From Peptococcaceae bacterium (lineage in GTDB: Bacteria > Bacillota > Desulfotomaculia > Desulfotomaculales > UBA12532), in assembly GCA_003445475.1 (NCBI GenBank), contig DMDP01000116.1, positions 1 through 13,333 of the forward strand: a stretch of 13,333 nucleotides of DNA, written 5' to 3'. The notes under the pieces were generated by a model that saw nothing but the letters and a program-made list of their open reading frames with translations, was not told the DNA's origin and did not search any database. Below are positions 1 to 6,939 of this stretch, one piece after another (within the stretch, counting starts at the first letter, position 1; each line of letters opens with the position of its first letter). The position numbers and the translations under genes are program-made.

Positions 1-561
1 ATCCGCAACACGGAAGGTTTCGACAATTGACGTATGTTTATCCTCTTCCTGCACCAGCTTGTCGTTAGGAATGGTGATAAGGGTATCGACCTTGCTGCGC
101 AGGTTTTCGATGCCGACCTCTGCCTGCTGGGCACGGCGGCGACCTTCGAAGGTAAAGGGTTTGGTTACAACACCAACCGTAAGGGCGCCCAACTCTTTCG
201 CAATTTCGGCCACTATCGGTGCGGCGCCGGTACCGGTTCCTCCCCCCATGCCGGCGGTAACAAAAACCATATCTGCCCCTTTGATGGCTTCGGTAATTTC
301 CTCGCGGCTTTCTTCAGCCGCCTTTTCCCCGATCTCCGGGTTGCCTCCGGCACCGAGGCCTTTGGTAAGCTTCGCGCCGATTTGCAACCGGTTGTTTGCC
401 AGGGATACGGACAGTGCCTGGGCATCTGTGTTGATGGTTATGAACTCTACTCCTCTCAGCCCCGCGTTTATCATCCTGTTGACCGCGTTATTACCGGCAC
501 CGCCGACACCGACTACCTTAATAACGGCAACATTTACGGGTTCAAGTTCCAAATCGATCAC
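1..561 (-). CDS. ftsZ: Cell division protein FtsZ, N-terminal part (runs off the left edge)
   Basis: FtsZ is the tubulin-like GTPase that polymerises into the cytoplasmic Z ring at midcell. The 187 visible codons cover the GTP-binding domain: [15 protein letters not shown] at residues 16-30, the tubulin signature GGGTGTG at 106-112, and the conserved [11 protein letters not shown] (133-143) and IPND (164-167) segments. The frame is still open at base 1, so the GTPase-activating domain and C-terminal tail lie outside the window. The start is GTG at 561, preceded by a purine-rich Shine-Dalgarno region with GGAGG at 566-570, only 4 bases from the codon. No other start is available closer to the usual N-terminus. 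It follows sbp after a 108-base gap that holds a possible promoter; no ftsA lies between. Identity is certain; the exact start is likely. Confidence 0.98.
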   Translation of the reverse strand, partial: MIDLELEPVNVAVIKVVGVGGAGNNAVNRMINAGLRGVEFITINTDAQALSVSLANNRLQIGAKLTKGLGAGGNPEIGEKAAEESREEITEAIKGADMVFVTAGMGGGTGTGAAPIVAEIAKELGALTVGVVTKPFTFEGRRRAQQAEVGIENLRSKVDTLITIPNDKLVQEEDKHTSIVETFRVAD

Positions 562-600
562 CGTTCCTCCCCCCCTTCGTGCCGGCTTCAAGGGACGCTG

Positions 601-631
601 ATTATCAGACTACGGTTGATGTAGATTTCAA
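601..631 (-). promoter_or_regulatory. Possible sigma-A-type promoter for ftsZ
   Basis: On the minus strand TTGAAA (626-631) is followed after 19 bases by GATAAT (601-606), five of six matches to TATAAT, ending 39 bases before the ftsZ GTG. The 19-base spacer is longer than the preferred 17, so this is a weak candidate. The -10 overlaps an 11-base palindrome at 598-608 (CTGAT-A-ATCAG). Its place in one of the three largest gaps of the cluster supports it. Confidence 0.3.
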
Positions 632-669
632 CACCTACTAGCTTTTCCCTTTTTAATCGGCGGCGAAAT

Positions 670-1014
670 TTATTTCTTAATCAGTTTACGTCTGATAGCG
701 GCAAGGTTCTGAAACAGCCGTACACCAAACGCGACTACCGCGGCCGTATAGAGTTCAACCCCCAAGCGATCCCCGATAAAGACCAGCCCCGCTGCAAGCA
801 ACGTGTTGGCGACAAAACCGGAAAGAAAAATCGCGTTATCGAAACTTTCCTCCATGCCGGCACGAATGCCGCCGAAAACGGAATCCGTGGCCGCCAGGAT
901 GGCAATCCCCAGGTATTTGCCGTAAACCTGGGGGATAACCAGCGGTACGTTCAGGCCGATAACAACCCCAAGGGTTAAACCCACCAGAACCATCCAGACG
1001 CCGAGCCACATCAC
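670..1014 (-). CDS. sbp: Small basic membrane protein Sbp (DUF1290 family)
   Basis: This 114-residue, very hydrophobic protein matches the DUF1290/Sbp family, whose B. subtilis member sits in the same place beside the division genes. It has about three to four membrane segments (roughly residues 5-25, 35-50, 62-82 and 88-105), a conserved loop TDSVFGGIRAGMEESFDN (43-60), and a basic tail IRRKLIKK. The biochemical role is unknown; the neighbourhood suggests an envelope or division function. The start is GTG at 1014, which overlaps the stop of the upstream DUF881 gene (GTGA) with AAGGGG at 1022-1027, 7 bases away. The ATG at 1011 is an alternative one codon later. The family call is firm from sequence and synteny; the function is not known. 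Confidence 0.9.
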   Translation of the reverse strand: MMWLGVWMVLVGLTLGVVIGLNVPLVIPQVYGKYLGIAILAATDSVFGGIRAGMEESFDNAIFLSGFVANTLLAAGLVFIGDRLGVELYTAAVVAFGVRLFQNLAAIRRKLIKK

Positions 1015-1727
1015 TCTTCCGCCCCTTCTTTAATGGGTTTCGCATAACGAAACGCCATCGGCCCTTCATAAGCCGGTACCTCAACGCGCTCTTTTTTCTC
1101 TACCACAAAATTGATTCCCCACTTCCGCAGGGTTTCGGCCACTCCTCCCTCCATCTCCAGGGTGCCCTGCAGCACATCCGGGTCGCCTATAGCCGTAATC
1201 ACGTAAGGAGGCGTAATGCGGTTCAAGTTGACGTTAATAAACGTCCCGGCCACGCGTATTTCACTCATGCTGACAAGCCGCTGCCCGTTGATGGCTATGG
1301 CTTCCGCCCCGGCGCCCCAAAGCTCGTTGACTATCCGCAAAATGTCCTCGTCCCGAACTGTAAACAGGTACCTTTTCATTTCCGGCGGCCCTTCGGCGGG
1401 TTTATCAGATACGATTACCTCTACGCCGGGTCCTTCCATTGGCACCAGACCGGCTTGTATCTTGTTTTTCTCGATCTCCGTTTTGAGCGCCGCTTCCGCC
1501 TGCGCATAACCCTGCGTGGCGGTGAGTAGTTTTTGCTGAAGGTCTTTGGCTTCCTGTCGCAAGCTCGCGGCCGCCTCTTCCAGGCGCTGCAGTTCAACCG
1601 TCAGCTCGTGCGCCCGCGTCGCCGGCATAATTTCTGCCGGTGGCTGGTTTACCACCCGCAACTGTATGGTGACTAGCAAAGCGAGAATAAACGCAACGGC
1701 AGCCACGGACAAGGTCTCTTGTTTCAA
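1011..1727 (-). CDS. DUF881 family membrane-anchored coiled-coil protein (YlxX-like, second copy)
   Basis: This 238-residue protein has an N-terminal membrane anchor (about 7-24), a likely coiled coil (about 38-90), and an extracytoplasmic C-terminal DUF881 domain with DEDIL (127-131), AINGQR (145-150) and PPYVITAIGDP (173-183). It is clearly a paralogue of the gene just upstream and holds the position of B. subtilis ylxX. The molecular function is not known; the topology suits a bitopic envelope protein facing the wall. The start is TTG at 1727: the codon before it in frame is a stop (TGA), and a strong GGAGG (1737-1741) lies 9 bases away, inside the last codons of the upstream gene. Only 4 bases separate the two genes, so they are surely cotranscribed and probably translationally coupled. 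It overlaps sbp by 4 bases. Confidence 0.93.
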   Translation of the reverse strand: MKQETLSVAAVAFILALLVTIQLRVVNQPPAEIMPATRAHELTVELQRLEEAAASLRQEAKDLQQKLLTATQGYAQAEAALKTEIEKNKIQAGLVPMEGPGVEVIVSDKPAEGPPEMKRYLFTVRDEDILRIVNELWGAGAEAIAINGQRLVSMSEIRVAGTFINVNLNRITPPYVITAIGDPDVLQGTLEMEGGVAETLRKWGINFVVEKKERVEVPAYEGPMAFRYAKPIKEGAEE

Positions 1728-1731
1728 TCAG

Positions 1732-2469
1732 CTACTCCTCCCCTTCCACGGCTACAGGACGGGCATATTTAAACCCGGTAGCCCCTTTATAAGCCTTGAT
1801 AACCACCACGGGATGCTTTTTTACATCCACCTCAATACCCCAATACCGCAGGCTATCAATGACGCCTCCCTTCATTTTCAAGGATGCCTCCAGGGTCTCC
1901 GGATCACCAATAGCCGTAATGACATAGGGTGGCACCAGCCTTTCCGTCTTGTTAACCAGAATGGCCGGACCGATACATCGAACCTCGGTCCTGGAAATAA
2001 CCCTTTCGCCGTTGATCGCGAGCGCTTCCGCGCCCGCGGCCCGCAGTTCGTTCAATACCTTCAAAATGTCCTCATCGTGCAGCACGTAGAAATTGGGGTT
2101 CTGTCCGGGTTGCACGGCCGCACTGCTGTCGTTCAAGATCACCTCGATACCCGGCCCCGCTACATCTATGGCGCCGGCCTGGATACGCGCGGCATCAAGT
2201 TCAGAACGCAACTCGACCAGGGCCGGGTTTTCCGCCAGCTGATTGAGTTGCGTCCGCAGCTCATCCACCCGCTCCTGCAGAACCTGGTGCTCTTGCCGGG
2301 CACGCTGGACATCGGCCTTTAACTCGTTAAACCTCTGGATGGAAACCGCTTGCGCTTGCTGGCGCGCCATACGAAACTGCGTCGCCACCATTAAGCCGAG
2401 TATCAAGCCAACGGCGATAAAGACCCAGTAGAAATTATGATCTTTTAGCCTTTGCCACAGCGCTACCAA
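1732..2469 (-). CDS. DUF881 family membrane-anchored coiled-coil protein (YlxW-like, first copy)
   Basis: This 245-residue protein has a membrane segment at about 13-32, a Q/E/R-rich likely coiled coil (about 35-95), and a DUF881 domain with AGPGIEVILND (104-114), DEDILKVLNEL (132-142), AINGERV (151-157) and PPYVITAIGDP (180-190). It shares the whole layout and many exact blocks with the downstream copy, so the pair arose by duplication. It sits next to ftsQ/divIB, the place of B. subtilis ylxW. No enzymatic motif is visible and the function is unknown; a structural or assembly role at the division site or wall is inference. The start is TTG at 2469, with GGAGGG (2479-2484) 9 bases away, overlapping the end of ftsQ. 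There are 5 bases between ftsQ and this gene. Confidence 0.93.
   Translation of the reverse strand: MVALWQRLKDHNFYWVFIAVGLILGLMVATQFRMARQQAQAVSIQRFNELKADVQRARQEHQVLQERVDELRTQLNQLAENPALVELRSELDAARIQAGAIDVAGPGIEVILNDSSAAVQPGQNPNFYVLHDEDILKVLNELRAAGAEALAINGERVISRTEVRCIGPAILVNKTERLVPPYVITAIGDPETLEASLKMKGGVIDSLRYWGIEVDVKKHPVVVIKAYKGATGFKYARPVAVEGEE
1735..1743 (-). promoter_or_regulatory. Shine-Dalgarno site fixing the TTG start of the second DUF881 gene
   Basis: On the minus strand the site reads GGGGAGGAG and lies within the final codons of the upstream DUF881 gene. It is well placed for the TTG at 1727. The in-frame TGA immediately before that TTG excludes any longer start. Confidence 0.8.
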
Positions 2470-2474
2470 AGCCC

Positions 2475-3170
2475 CTATCCCTCCGCGTACTTGACTACCG
2501 GTCTTCGGGGATCTGACAGGTCAACGTAGATAACCTTACCGCCCTGTTCCCGCGCCGCTTTGAGAACGTCGTCCAGGATGGCAACCTGTGCCCCGAGTTC
2601 TTCCTCAGAAGCCGTTCCCAAACGGATCTCAACCCCGTCTACGGTGTACGCCGTAATCTTCCCGTCACGGCCCCCGTGTATCTCGGCAAATCGCACCCCT
2701 CCCAGGGAGTCGAGCGCGTTCGCCACCCGCATAACGGCCGGCCACACGGCGTCACCCGGCCGCACCCCCGTGGCCAGCGGCAAATCCGATTTTTCTATCG
2801 ATACGCGCTCAAGCAGCACGCCTTCTTCATCAACTTCCCAGAAGGCATTATCCTGAAACAAAAGCACCCTCGGCCGTCTTTCCTCGATATTTATAAGCAC
2901 TGTCCGTGGGAGTTTTCTAACAACGCTGGCGTCCTTAACAAGAGTTAAACGGCGAAGGCGGGCTTCGACTTCGCCGGTGTTAATCTTAAAAATGCTGGTG
3001 CCGTATTCTATTTGGGCGACTTTCTTTACCTCCTGCTCGGAAAGCCTCGTCGTACCCACTACCTCAACGGTATCGATATTGAAAAAGGCCGAGCGCAGAA
3101 AAACGAACAACGCGATCAATAGTAAAAAAATAAAAAAAACCGTTTCCAGCCAGTTAAGCCGGTATGCCAA
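2475..3170 (-). CDS. ftsQ: Cell division protein FtsQ/DivIB
   Basis: FtsQ/DivIB is a bitopic membrane protein that, with FtsL and FtsB/DivIC, controls the septal wall polymerase. From the chosen start the protein has 231 residues: a short cytoplasmic N-terminus, one membrane helix (about 9-27), a POTRA domain (about 30-98, NIDTVEVVGTTRLSEQEV to INIEERRP), and a beta-rich FtsQ domain with WEVDEEGVLL at 111-120. I chose TTG at 3170 because GGAGG (3178-3182) lies 7 bases upstream of it. A longer frame opening with TTG at 3188 would turn that Shine-Dalgarno sequence into codons. The short cytoplasmic part is typical of Gram-positive DivIB. The gene follows murA after 81 bases containing a promoter-like site and is tightly followed by the DUF881 pair. 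Confidence 0.93.
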   Translation of the reverse strand: MAYRLNWLETVFFIFLLLIALFVFLRSAFFNIDTVEVVGTTRLSEQEVKKVAQIEYGTSIFKINTGEVEARLRRLTLVKDASVVRKLPRTVLINIEERRPRVLLFQDNAFWEVDEEGVLLERVSIEKSDLPLATGVRPGDAVWPAVMRVANALDSLGGVRFAEIHGGRDGKITAYTVDGVEIRLGTASEEELGAQVAILDDVLKAAREQGGKVIYVDLSDPRRPVVKYAEG

Positions 3171-3175
3171 GCCTT

Positions 3176-3183
3176 CCCCTCCC
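3176..3183 (-). promoter_or_regulatory. Shine-Dalgarno site deciding the ftsQ start
   Basis: The minus strand reads GGGAGGGG here, with GGAGG 7 bases before TTG at 3170. It argues against the in-frame TTG at 3188, which has only a poorly spaced AAGGGTG upstream. Confidence 0.7.
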
Positions 3184-3190
3184 TTCAACG

Positions 3191-3219
3191 AGTATATTAC
3201 ACCCTTGCCGAGAAGACAA
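3191..3219 (-). promoter_or_regulatory. Possible sigma-A-type promoter for ftsQ-DUF881-DUF881-sbp
   Basis: TTGTCT (3214-3219) and TATACT (3191-3196) are separated by exactly 17 bases on the minus strand. The -10 matches five of six consensus bases and the -35 four of six. It lies in the 81-base murA-ftsQ gap. Transcription would begin around 3184, leaving a very short leader that starts almost at the Shine-Dalgarno site, which is a mild argument against it. The -35 region also overlaps a short palindrome (GACAACTTGTC on the plus strand, 3215-3225). Confidence 0.4.
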
Positions 3220-3251
3220 CTTGTCCAACGGTGGATTAAAAAGGGAGGGGG

Positions 3252-4505
3252 TTAATTGCTAACCCGTACAATGTCGGCTCCCAACATCCTATATTTTTCC
3301 TCCAGTTTGGCGTAACCCCTGTCTATGTGTTCCACGTGTTCCACAACAGTCGTGTTTTCGGCTGCCAACCCGGCAAGGACCAGAGCCGCGCCCGCGCGCA
3401 GGTCGGTGGCCTCCACGTACGCCCCGATGAGGTCCTTAACGCCGCGTATAACGGCCGTGTTTCCTTCAATCCGGATATTGGCCCCCATGCGTACCAGTTC
3501 CGGCACGTGCTTGAAGCGGTTTTCAAAAATGGTTTCCGAGACGATGCTTGCCCCATCGGCCACGGTTAAAAGGGCCATCATTTGCGGCTGCATATCTGTG
3601 GGAAAGCCCGGAAACGGCATCGTCTTAACGTCAACCGCCCGGAGGCGCCCGTCAACGCGCACCCGCACCCCATCATCCGTTACCGTCACGCAGGCTCCCA
3701 TTTCCCGTAACTTGGCTATGACCGGTTCAACGTGTTCCGGAATGATATTCGTTACCAGTACATCGCCACGGGTTATGGCGGCGGCCACCAGGTGTGTGCC
3801 AGCATCGATGCGGTCGGGTATAATATGGTGTTCCGCGGGATGCACGCCAGGCACCCCTTGAATTCTGATGACCCCCGTTCCTGCACCTTTAACCCGTGCG
3901 CCCAACAGGTTGAGAAAGTTCTGCAGGTCAACAATTTCTGGTTCCTTGGCTGCGTTCCGTATTACTGTCTGCCCCTCGGCCAAAACGGCGGCCATCATCA
4001 AGTTTTCGGTTGCGCCCACACTGGGCACGTCAAGGTGGATCTCGGCGCCGCGAAGTTTTGTGGCCGTCGCTGTGATATACCCTGCGCGCTCTGTGATGGT
4101 GGCACCCAGCGCGCGCAGGCCTCTGATATGTAAATCCATCGGCCGGGCCCCGATATTGCAACCGCCTGGCTGGGAAATCGACACCTCGCCAAAGCGGGCC
4201 AGAAGCGGGCCGAGAACCAGGTTTGAGGCGCGCATACGTCGCATAAGTGTTTCCGGCACGTTGACCGTCGTGGCGGTCGTGGCGTTCACGCCGAGCGTAC
4301 CGGCCTCCCAGGACACGCCGGCCCCCAGATAACGCAGGAGATCGGCCATCATCTGTATATCGCGGAGGTTGGGAACATCGTGGATGGTGCTTTCGCCGGC
4401 ACAAAGGAGAGTGGCGGCCATTATTGGCAGTGCAGCATTTTTCGAACCCTCAACGCCAACCGTTCCCTCAAGGCGGTTGCCTCCCCTGATGACAAACCTA
4501 TCCAT
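3252..4505 (-). CDS. murA: UDP-N-acetylglucosamine 1-carboxyvinyltransferase MurA
   Basis: MurA transfers enolpyruvate from PEP to UDP-GlcNAc, the first committed step of peptidoglycan synthesis, in the cytoplasm. The 417-residue protein is full length. It has the substrate-binding SKNAALP with K22 and N23, the catalytic loop PGGCNIGARP with Cys116, and PFPGFPTDMQPQ with Asp304, the expected general base. The loop cysteine is the residue attacked by fosfomycin, so the enzyme is predicted to be sensitive; variants with Asp there are resistant. The start is ATG at 4505 with a moderate ribosome site (AAGGCGGGG, 4512-4520), 13 bases after murB. Many Firmicutes have two MurA paralogues, often outside the dcw cluster; here one lies inside it, next to MurB, which acts on its product. 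No terminator-like hairpin is evident after the stop. Confidence 0.98.
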   Translation of the reverse strand: MDRFVIRGGNRLEGTVGVEGSKNAALPIMAATLLCAGESTIHDVPNLRDIQMMADLLRYLGAGVSWEAGTLGVNATTATTVNVPETLMRRMRASNLVLGPLLARFGEVSISQPGGCNIGARPMDLHIRGLRALGATITERAGYITATATKLRGAEIHLDVPSVGATENLMMAAVLAEGQTVIRNAAKEPEIVDLQNFLNLLGARVKGAGTGVIRIQGVPGVHPAEHHIIPDRIDAGTHLVAAAITRGDVLVTNIIPEHVEPVIAKLREMGACVTVTDDGVRVRVDGRLRAVDVKTMPFPGFPTDMQPQMMALLTVADGASIVSETIFENRFKHVPELVRMGANIRIEGNTAVIRGVKDLIGAYVEATDLRAGAALVLAGLAAENTTVVEHVEHIDRGYAKLEEKYRMLGADIVRVSN

Positions 4506-4518
4506 CTGTCACCCCGCC

Positions 4519-5433
4519 TTACATTTCGCCCAATACTTTCACCTCTAGCTCCAGAGAAATACCGGTTTTCTCGTACACCAACTCCCGGACCCTGTTGATC
4601 AGTTCGTAAATATCGGCCGCCGTGGCACCACCAAGGTTAATAATAAAATTGGCGTGTTTTCGCGAAACCTGCGCCTTGCCGACCGTTAAACCCTTCGCGC
4701 CGGCCAATTCGATGAGGCGCCCCGCCGCCTGGCCGGGCGGGTTTTTAAAAACGCTACCCGCACTGGGGTAGGCCAGCGGCTGCGTCGCCTTGCGGTGCGC
4801 CAGACCGGCCTCCATTTCCCTGCGGATCCGGTCCTTTTCCCGCGGCGCGAGGGTCAGAAGCGCTTCAACCACTATCAGGGGCGTAGCCTGCAGTATACTT
4901 TCCCGGTAACCAAAGACAAGGTCTTCGCGGCCCAAAGTAGCCGTTTCGCCCGCCGGCGTCACCGCCAGAATCCCGGTCACCACGTCGGCCATCGCCCGAC
5001 CGTTGGCGCCGGCGTTCATCACGATGGCGCCGCCGATACTGGCCGGGATCCCCCAGACAAACTCCAACCCGCCGAGGTGCGCTTCAAGGGCCGCAGCGGC
5101 CACCCGGCCCACGCCTGCACCCGCCTGGGCTCTTATTTTATTCCTCTTAACATCCAATTGCGCCAGTCCAGCCCCGATTTTGAGGACAATACCCGCCAAA
5201 CCACGGTCGCCGACCAAAACGTTCGAACCGTTACCAAGGACCGTGAGAGGAATCCCGCGTTCGTTAGCGTACCTTGTCACGGCTGCCACATCTTGTGAGC
5301 TGACCGGCATGACAAAGACTTCCGCGGGCCCACCTACGCGCCAGGTGGTGTGCATGCTCAAGGGCTCATCCGCCAGTACGTTTCCTTGCAGCAGATACTT
5401 AAGATCCGCGATGATCGCCTGTTGCCGGTTCAC
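4519..5433 (-). CDS. murB: UDP-N-acetylenolpyruvoylglucosamine reductase MurB (type II)
   Basis: MurB is a cytoplasmic FAD enzyme that uses NADPH to reduce the MurA product to UDP-MurNAc. The 304 residues contain the FAD-binding segments LGNGSNVLVGDRG (66-78) and GIPASIGGAIVMNAGANG (128-145), FGYRES with Arg177, GSVFKNP (226-232) with Ser227 as the likely proton donor, and a C-terminal LELEVKVLGE with the expected acidic residue. The short length without the extra lobe of the E. coli enzyme marks it as type II, usual in Gram-positive bacteria. The start is GTG at 5433, overlapping the murC stop in GTGA. GGAGG at 5444-5448 lies 10 bases upstream. The overlap suggests translational coupling to MurC, which uses the MurB product. 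Confidence 0.98.
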   Translation of the reverse strand: MNRQQAIIADLKYLLQGNVLADEPLSMHTTWRVGGPAEVFVMPVSSQDVAAVTRYANERGIPLTVLGNGSNVLVGDRGLAGIVLKIGAGLAQLDVKRNKIRAQAGAGVGRVAAAALEAHLGGLEFVWGIPASIGGAIVMNAGANGRAMADVVTGILAVTPAGETATLGREDLVFGYRESILQATPLIVVEALLTLAPREKDRIRREMEAGLAHRKATQPLAYPSAGSVFKNPPGQAAGRLIELAGAKGLTVGKAQVSRKHANFIINLGGATAADIYELINRVRELVYEKTGISLELEVKVLGEM

Positions 5434-6806
5434 CGCGCAGATGCCTCCAGTTTCTTTGCAAACCTGACACCGCTTTGCCAGATATCGCCTGCCCCAAGGA
5501 TCAGGACCACGTCACCGGCACGGGTGATTTGGGCAAGTGTTTCCACCACTTCGTCCTGCGTGGCGCAATAGTAGGGCCTGATCCCACGGCTCTGTAACGC
5601 CCGCACGATCAGGCCGGCATCGACGCCGGGAATAGCCTTTTCCCCGGCAGGGTAGATGGCGTTAATCAGGACGACATCGGCGCCGGACAGCGCCTCACCA
5701 AACGCGTCGTAAAGAAAATAAGTTCTGGTGTAGCGATGCGGTTGGAAAACCGCCACCACGCGCCGGGGCCCGATCTGTCTGGCCGCCCGCAGGGTAGCCT
5801 TGATTTCCGTCGGATGGTGTGCATAATCGTCGATAACCTTGATGCCGTTGGTCTCGCCGAGAAGCTGGAAGCGCCGCTTGACGCCCCGGAAAGATGCCAG
5901 GATCCGGGTAATCGACGGAAAATCCAGTCCCAGGTGACGTCCCACCGCGACGGCGGCCAGGGCGTTTTTGAGATTGTGGACACCCGGCACGGACACCCTT
6001 ACCGTCCCCAGTTTTTCCCCCCGCCACCAGACTTCGCCCTGTGAACCCGTTCCGTTGAGGGAAACCGACCGCAAAACGTAATCGGCCGCGTAATTCTCGC
6101 CATAAGTGCAAACGGGTACTTTGAGGCGGTTAACCAGGGTAGCTAAGAAAGGATCGTCAACACACAGTACCGCCAGCCCGTCGCCAGGGAGCCGGCGCAG
6201 GAAGTCATGGAACGCTTCGCAAACTCTTTCGAAGGTTCCGTAATAGTCAAGGTGATCGGCTTCCACGTTCGTAACAACCGCGATGTGCGGCGAAAGTTTC
6301 AGGAAGGAAGCGTCACTTTCATCGGCCTCGGCCACCAGGTATGTTCCGCCACCCGCTCTGGCCCCGCCGCCAAGATGGTTGGCCTCACCACCGATGACGA
6401 CCGTCGGGTCAAAACCGGCCTTTTCCAGCACGAGGGCAACGAGCGCGGTGGTAGTCGTCTTGCCGTGGGCGCCGGCAACGGCAATTCCGTGCTGTAAGCG
6501 CATCAGCCAGGCCAGCATATCGGCCCGGTGGATGACGGGTATGGACCGCCTCCTTGCGGCTACAACCTCAACGTTGTCGGGGGGTATGGCCGAAGAAACC
6601 ACAACCATTTCCGTATCCCCAAGGTTTTCCGCTGCATGGCCGTAATAGATGGTGGCGCCCCTGCGGGCCAGCTCTTCCGTCGCACCGGTGCGTTTGATAT
6701 CCGACCCGCTCACCCGTACGCCCTTTTCCAGCAGCACACGGGCGAGACTGCTCATCCCCGACCCACCGATACCGATAAAGTGCACGCACCGTGGTATCAA
6801 ACCCAC
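5430..6806 (-). CDS. murC: UDP-N-acetylmuramate--L-alanine ligase MurC
   Basis: MurC is the cytoplasmic ATP-dependent ligase that adds L-alanine to UDP-MurNAc. The 458-residue protein shows the three Mur ligase domains: an N-terminal Rossmann UDP-binding motif HFIGIGGSGMSS (9-20), the ATP P-loop AGAHGKTTTT (111-120) with the acidic ADESD (160-164) and NVEADHLDYY (180-189), and the C-terminal domain opening near DDYAHHPTEI. The AHGKTTT form of the P-loop and the DYAHHP motif separate MurC from MurD, MurE and MurF. The start is GTG at 6806 with AAGGAG (6815-6820) 8 bases upstream. It heads a murC-murB-murA group after a 129-base gap with a promoter-like site. Confidence 0.98.
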   Translation of the reverse strand: MGLIPRCVHFIGIGGSGMSSLARVLLEKGVRVSGSDIKRTGATEELARRGATIYYGHAAENLGDTEMVVVSSAIPPDNVEVVAARRRSIPVIHRADMLAWLMRLQHGIAVAGAHGKTTTTALVALVLEKAGFDPTVVIGGEANHLGGGARAGGGTYLVAEADESDASFLKLSPHIAVVTNVEADHLDYYGTFERVCEAFHDFLRRLPGDGLAVLCVDDPFLATLVNRLKVPVCTYGENYAADYVLRSVSLNGTGSQGEVWWRGEKLGTVRVSVPGVHNLKNALAAVAVGRHLGLDFPSITRILASFRGVKRRFQLLGETNGIKVIDDYAHHPTEIKATLRAARQIGPRRVVAVFQPHRYTRTYFLYDAFGEALSGADVVLINAIYPAGEKAIPGVDAGLIVRALQSRGIRPYYCATQDEVVETLAQITRAGDVVLILGAGDIWQSGVRFAKKLEASAR

Positions 6807-6814
6807 TATTTCCG

Positions 6815-6820
6815 CTCCTT
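6815..6820 (-). promoter_or_regulatory. Shine-Dalgarno site of murC
   Basis: AAGGAG on the minus strand lies 8 bases before the GTG at 6806 and supports this non-ATG start. Confidence 0.75.
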
Positions 6821-6849
6821 CCTTGACGGACGCCGCTGCCGCTTCGCCT

Positions 6850-6873
6850 TATACTATGCAAAAAAAGAGTATA
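6850..6873 (-). repeat. Inverted repeat with T-run in the murC leader
   Basis: On the minus strand TATACT (6868-6873) and AGTATA (6850-6855) are exact reverse complements around a 12-base spacer that includes seven consecutive T. The arms are AT-rich and only six pairs long, so a stable RNA hairpin is doubtful. It could instead be an operator or a second promoter element. Whether it matters is unknown. Confidence 0.3.
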
Positions 6874-6909
6874 TGTTACGGAGACTTGTCCTCCTGAAGA
6901 CCCAACTCA

Positions 6910-6939
6910 AGTATAGAGCCCCGAACGCAACCTTTTCAA
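6910..6939 (-). promoter_or_regulatory. Possible sigma-A-type promoter for murC-murB-murA
   Basis: TTGAAA (6934-6939) and TATACT (6910-6915) are 18 bases apart on the minus strand; each matches most of its consensus. The -35 overlaps the murG stop codon. The predicted transcript would carry a leader of about 95 bases before the murC GTG. It is the best-matching promoter-like pair that I saw in the window and lies in the largest gap of the cluster. Confidence 0.45.

Noticed and set aside
34..624. Overlapping plus-strand open frames opposite ftsZ (34-624 and 59-601)
   Set aside because: Both mirror the ftsZ coding strand, which has clear GTPase motifs; the translations are low-complexity and match no family that I know.
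3189..3251. Rho-independent terminator after murA
   Set aside because: The minus strand has a C/T-rich run after the stop, but no GC stem precedes a T-run; only a 5-base palindrome (GACAACTTGTC on the plus strand) is present.
6880..6895. Small leader peptide gene upstream of murC
   Set aside because: The AGGAGG at 6890-6895 on the minus strand has no start codon within a usable distance, so no leader peptide can be supported.
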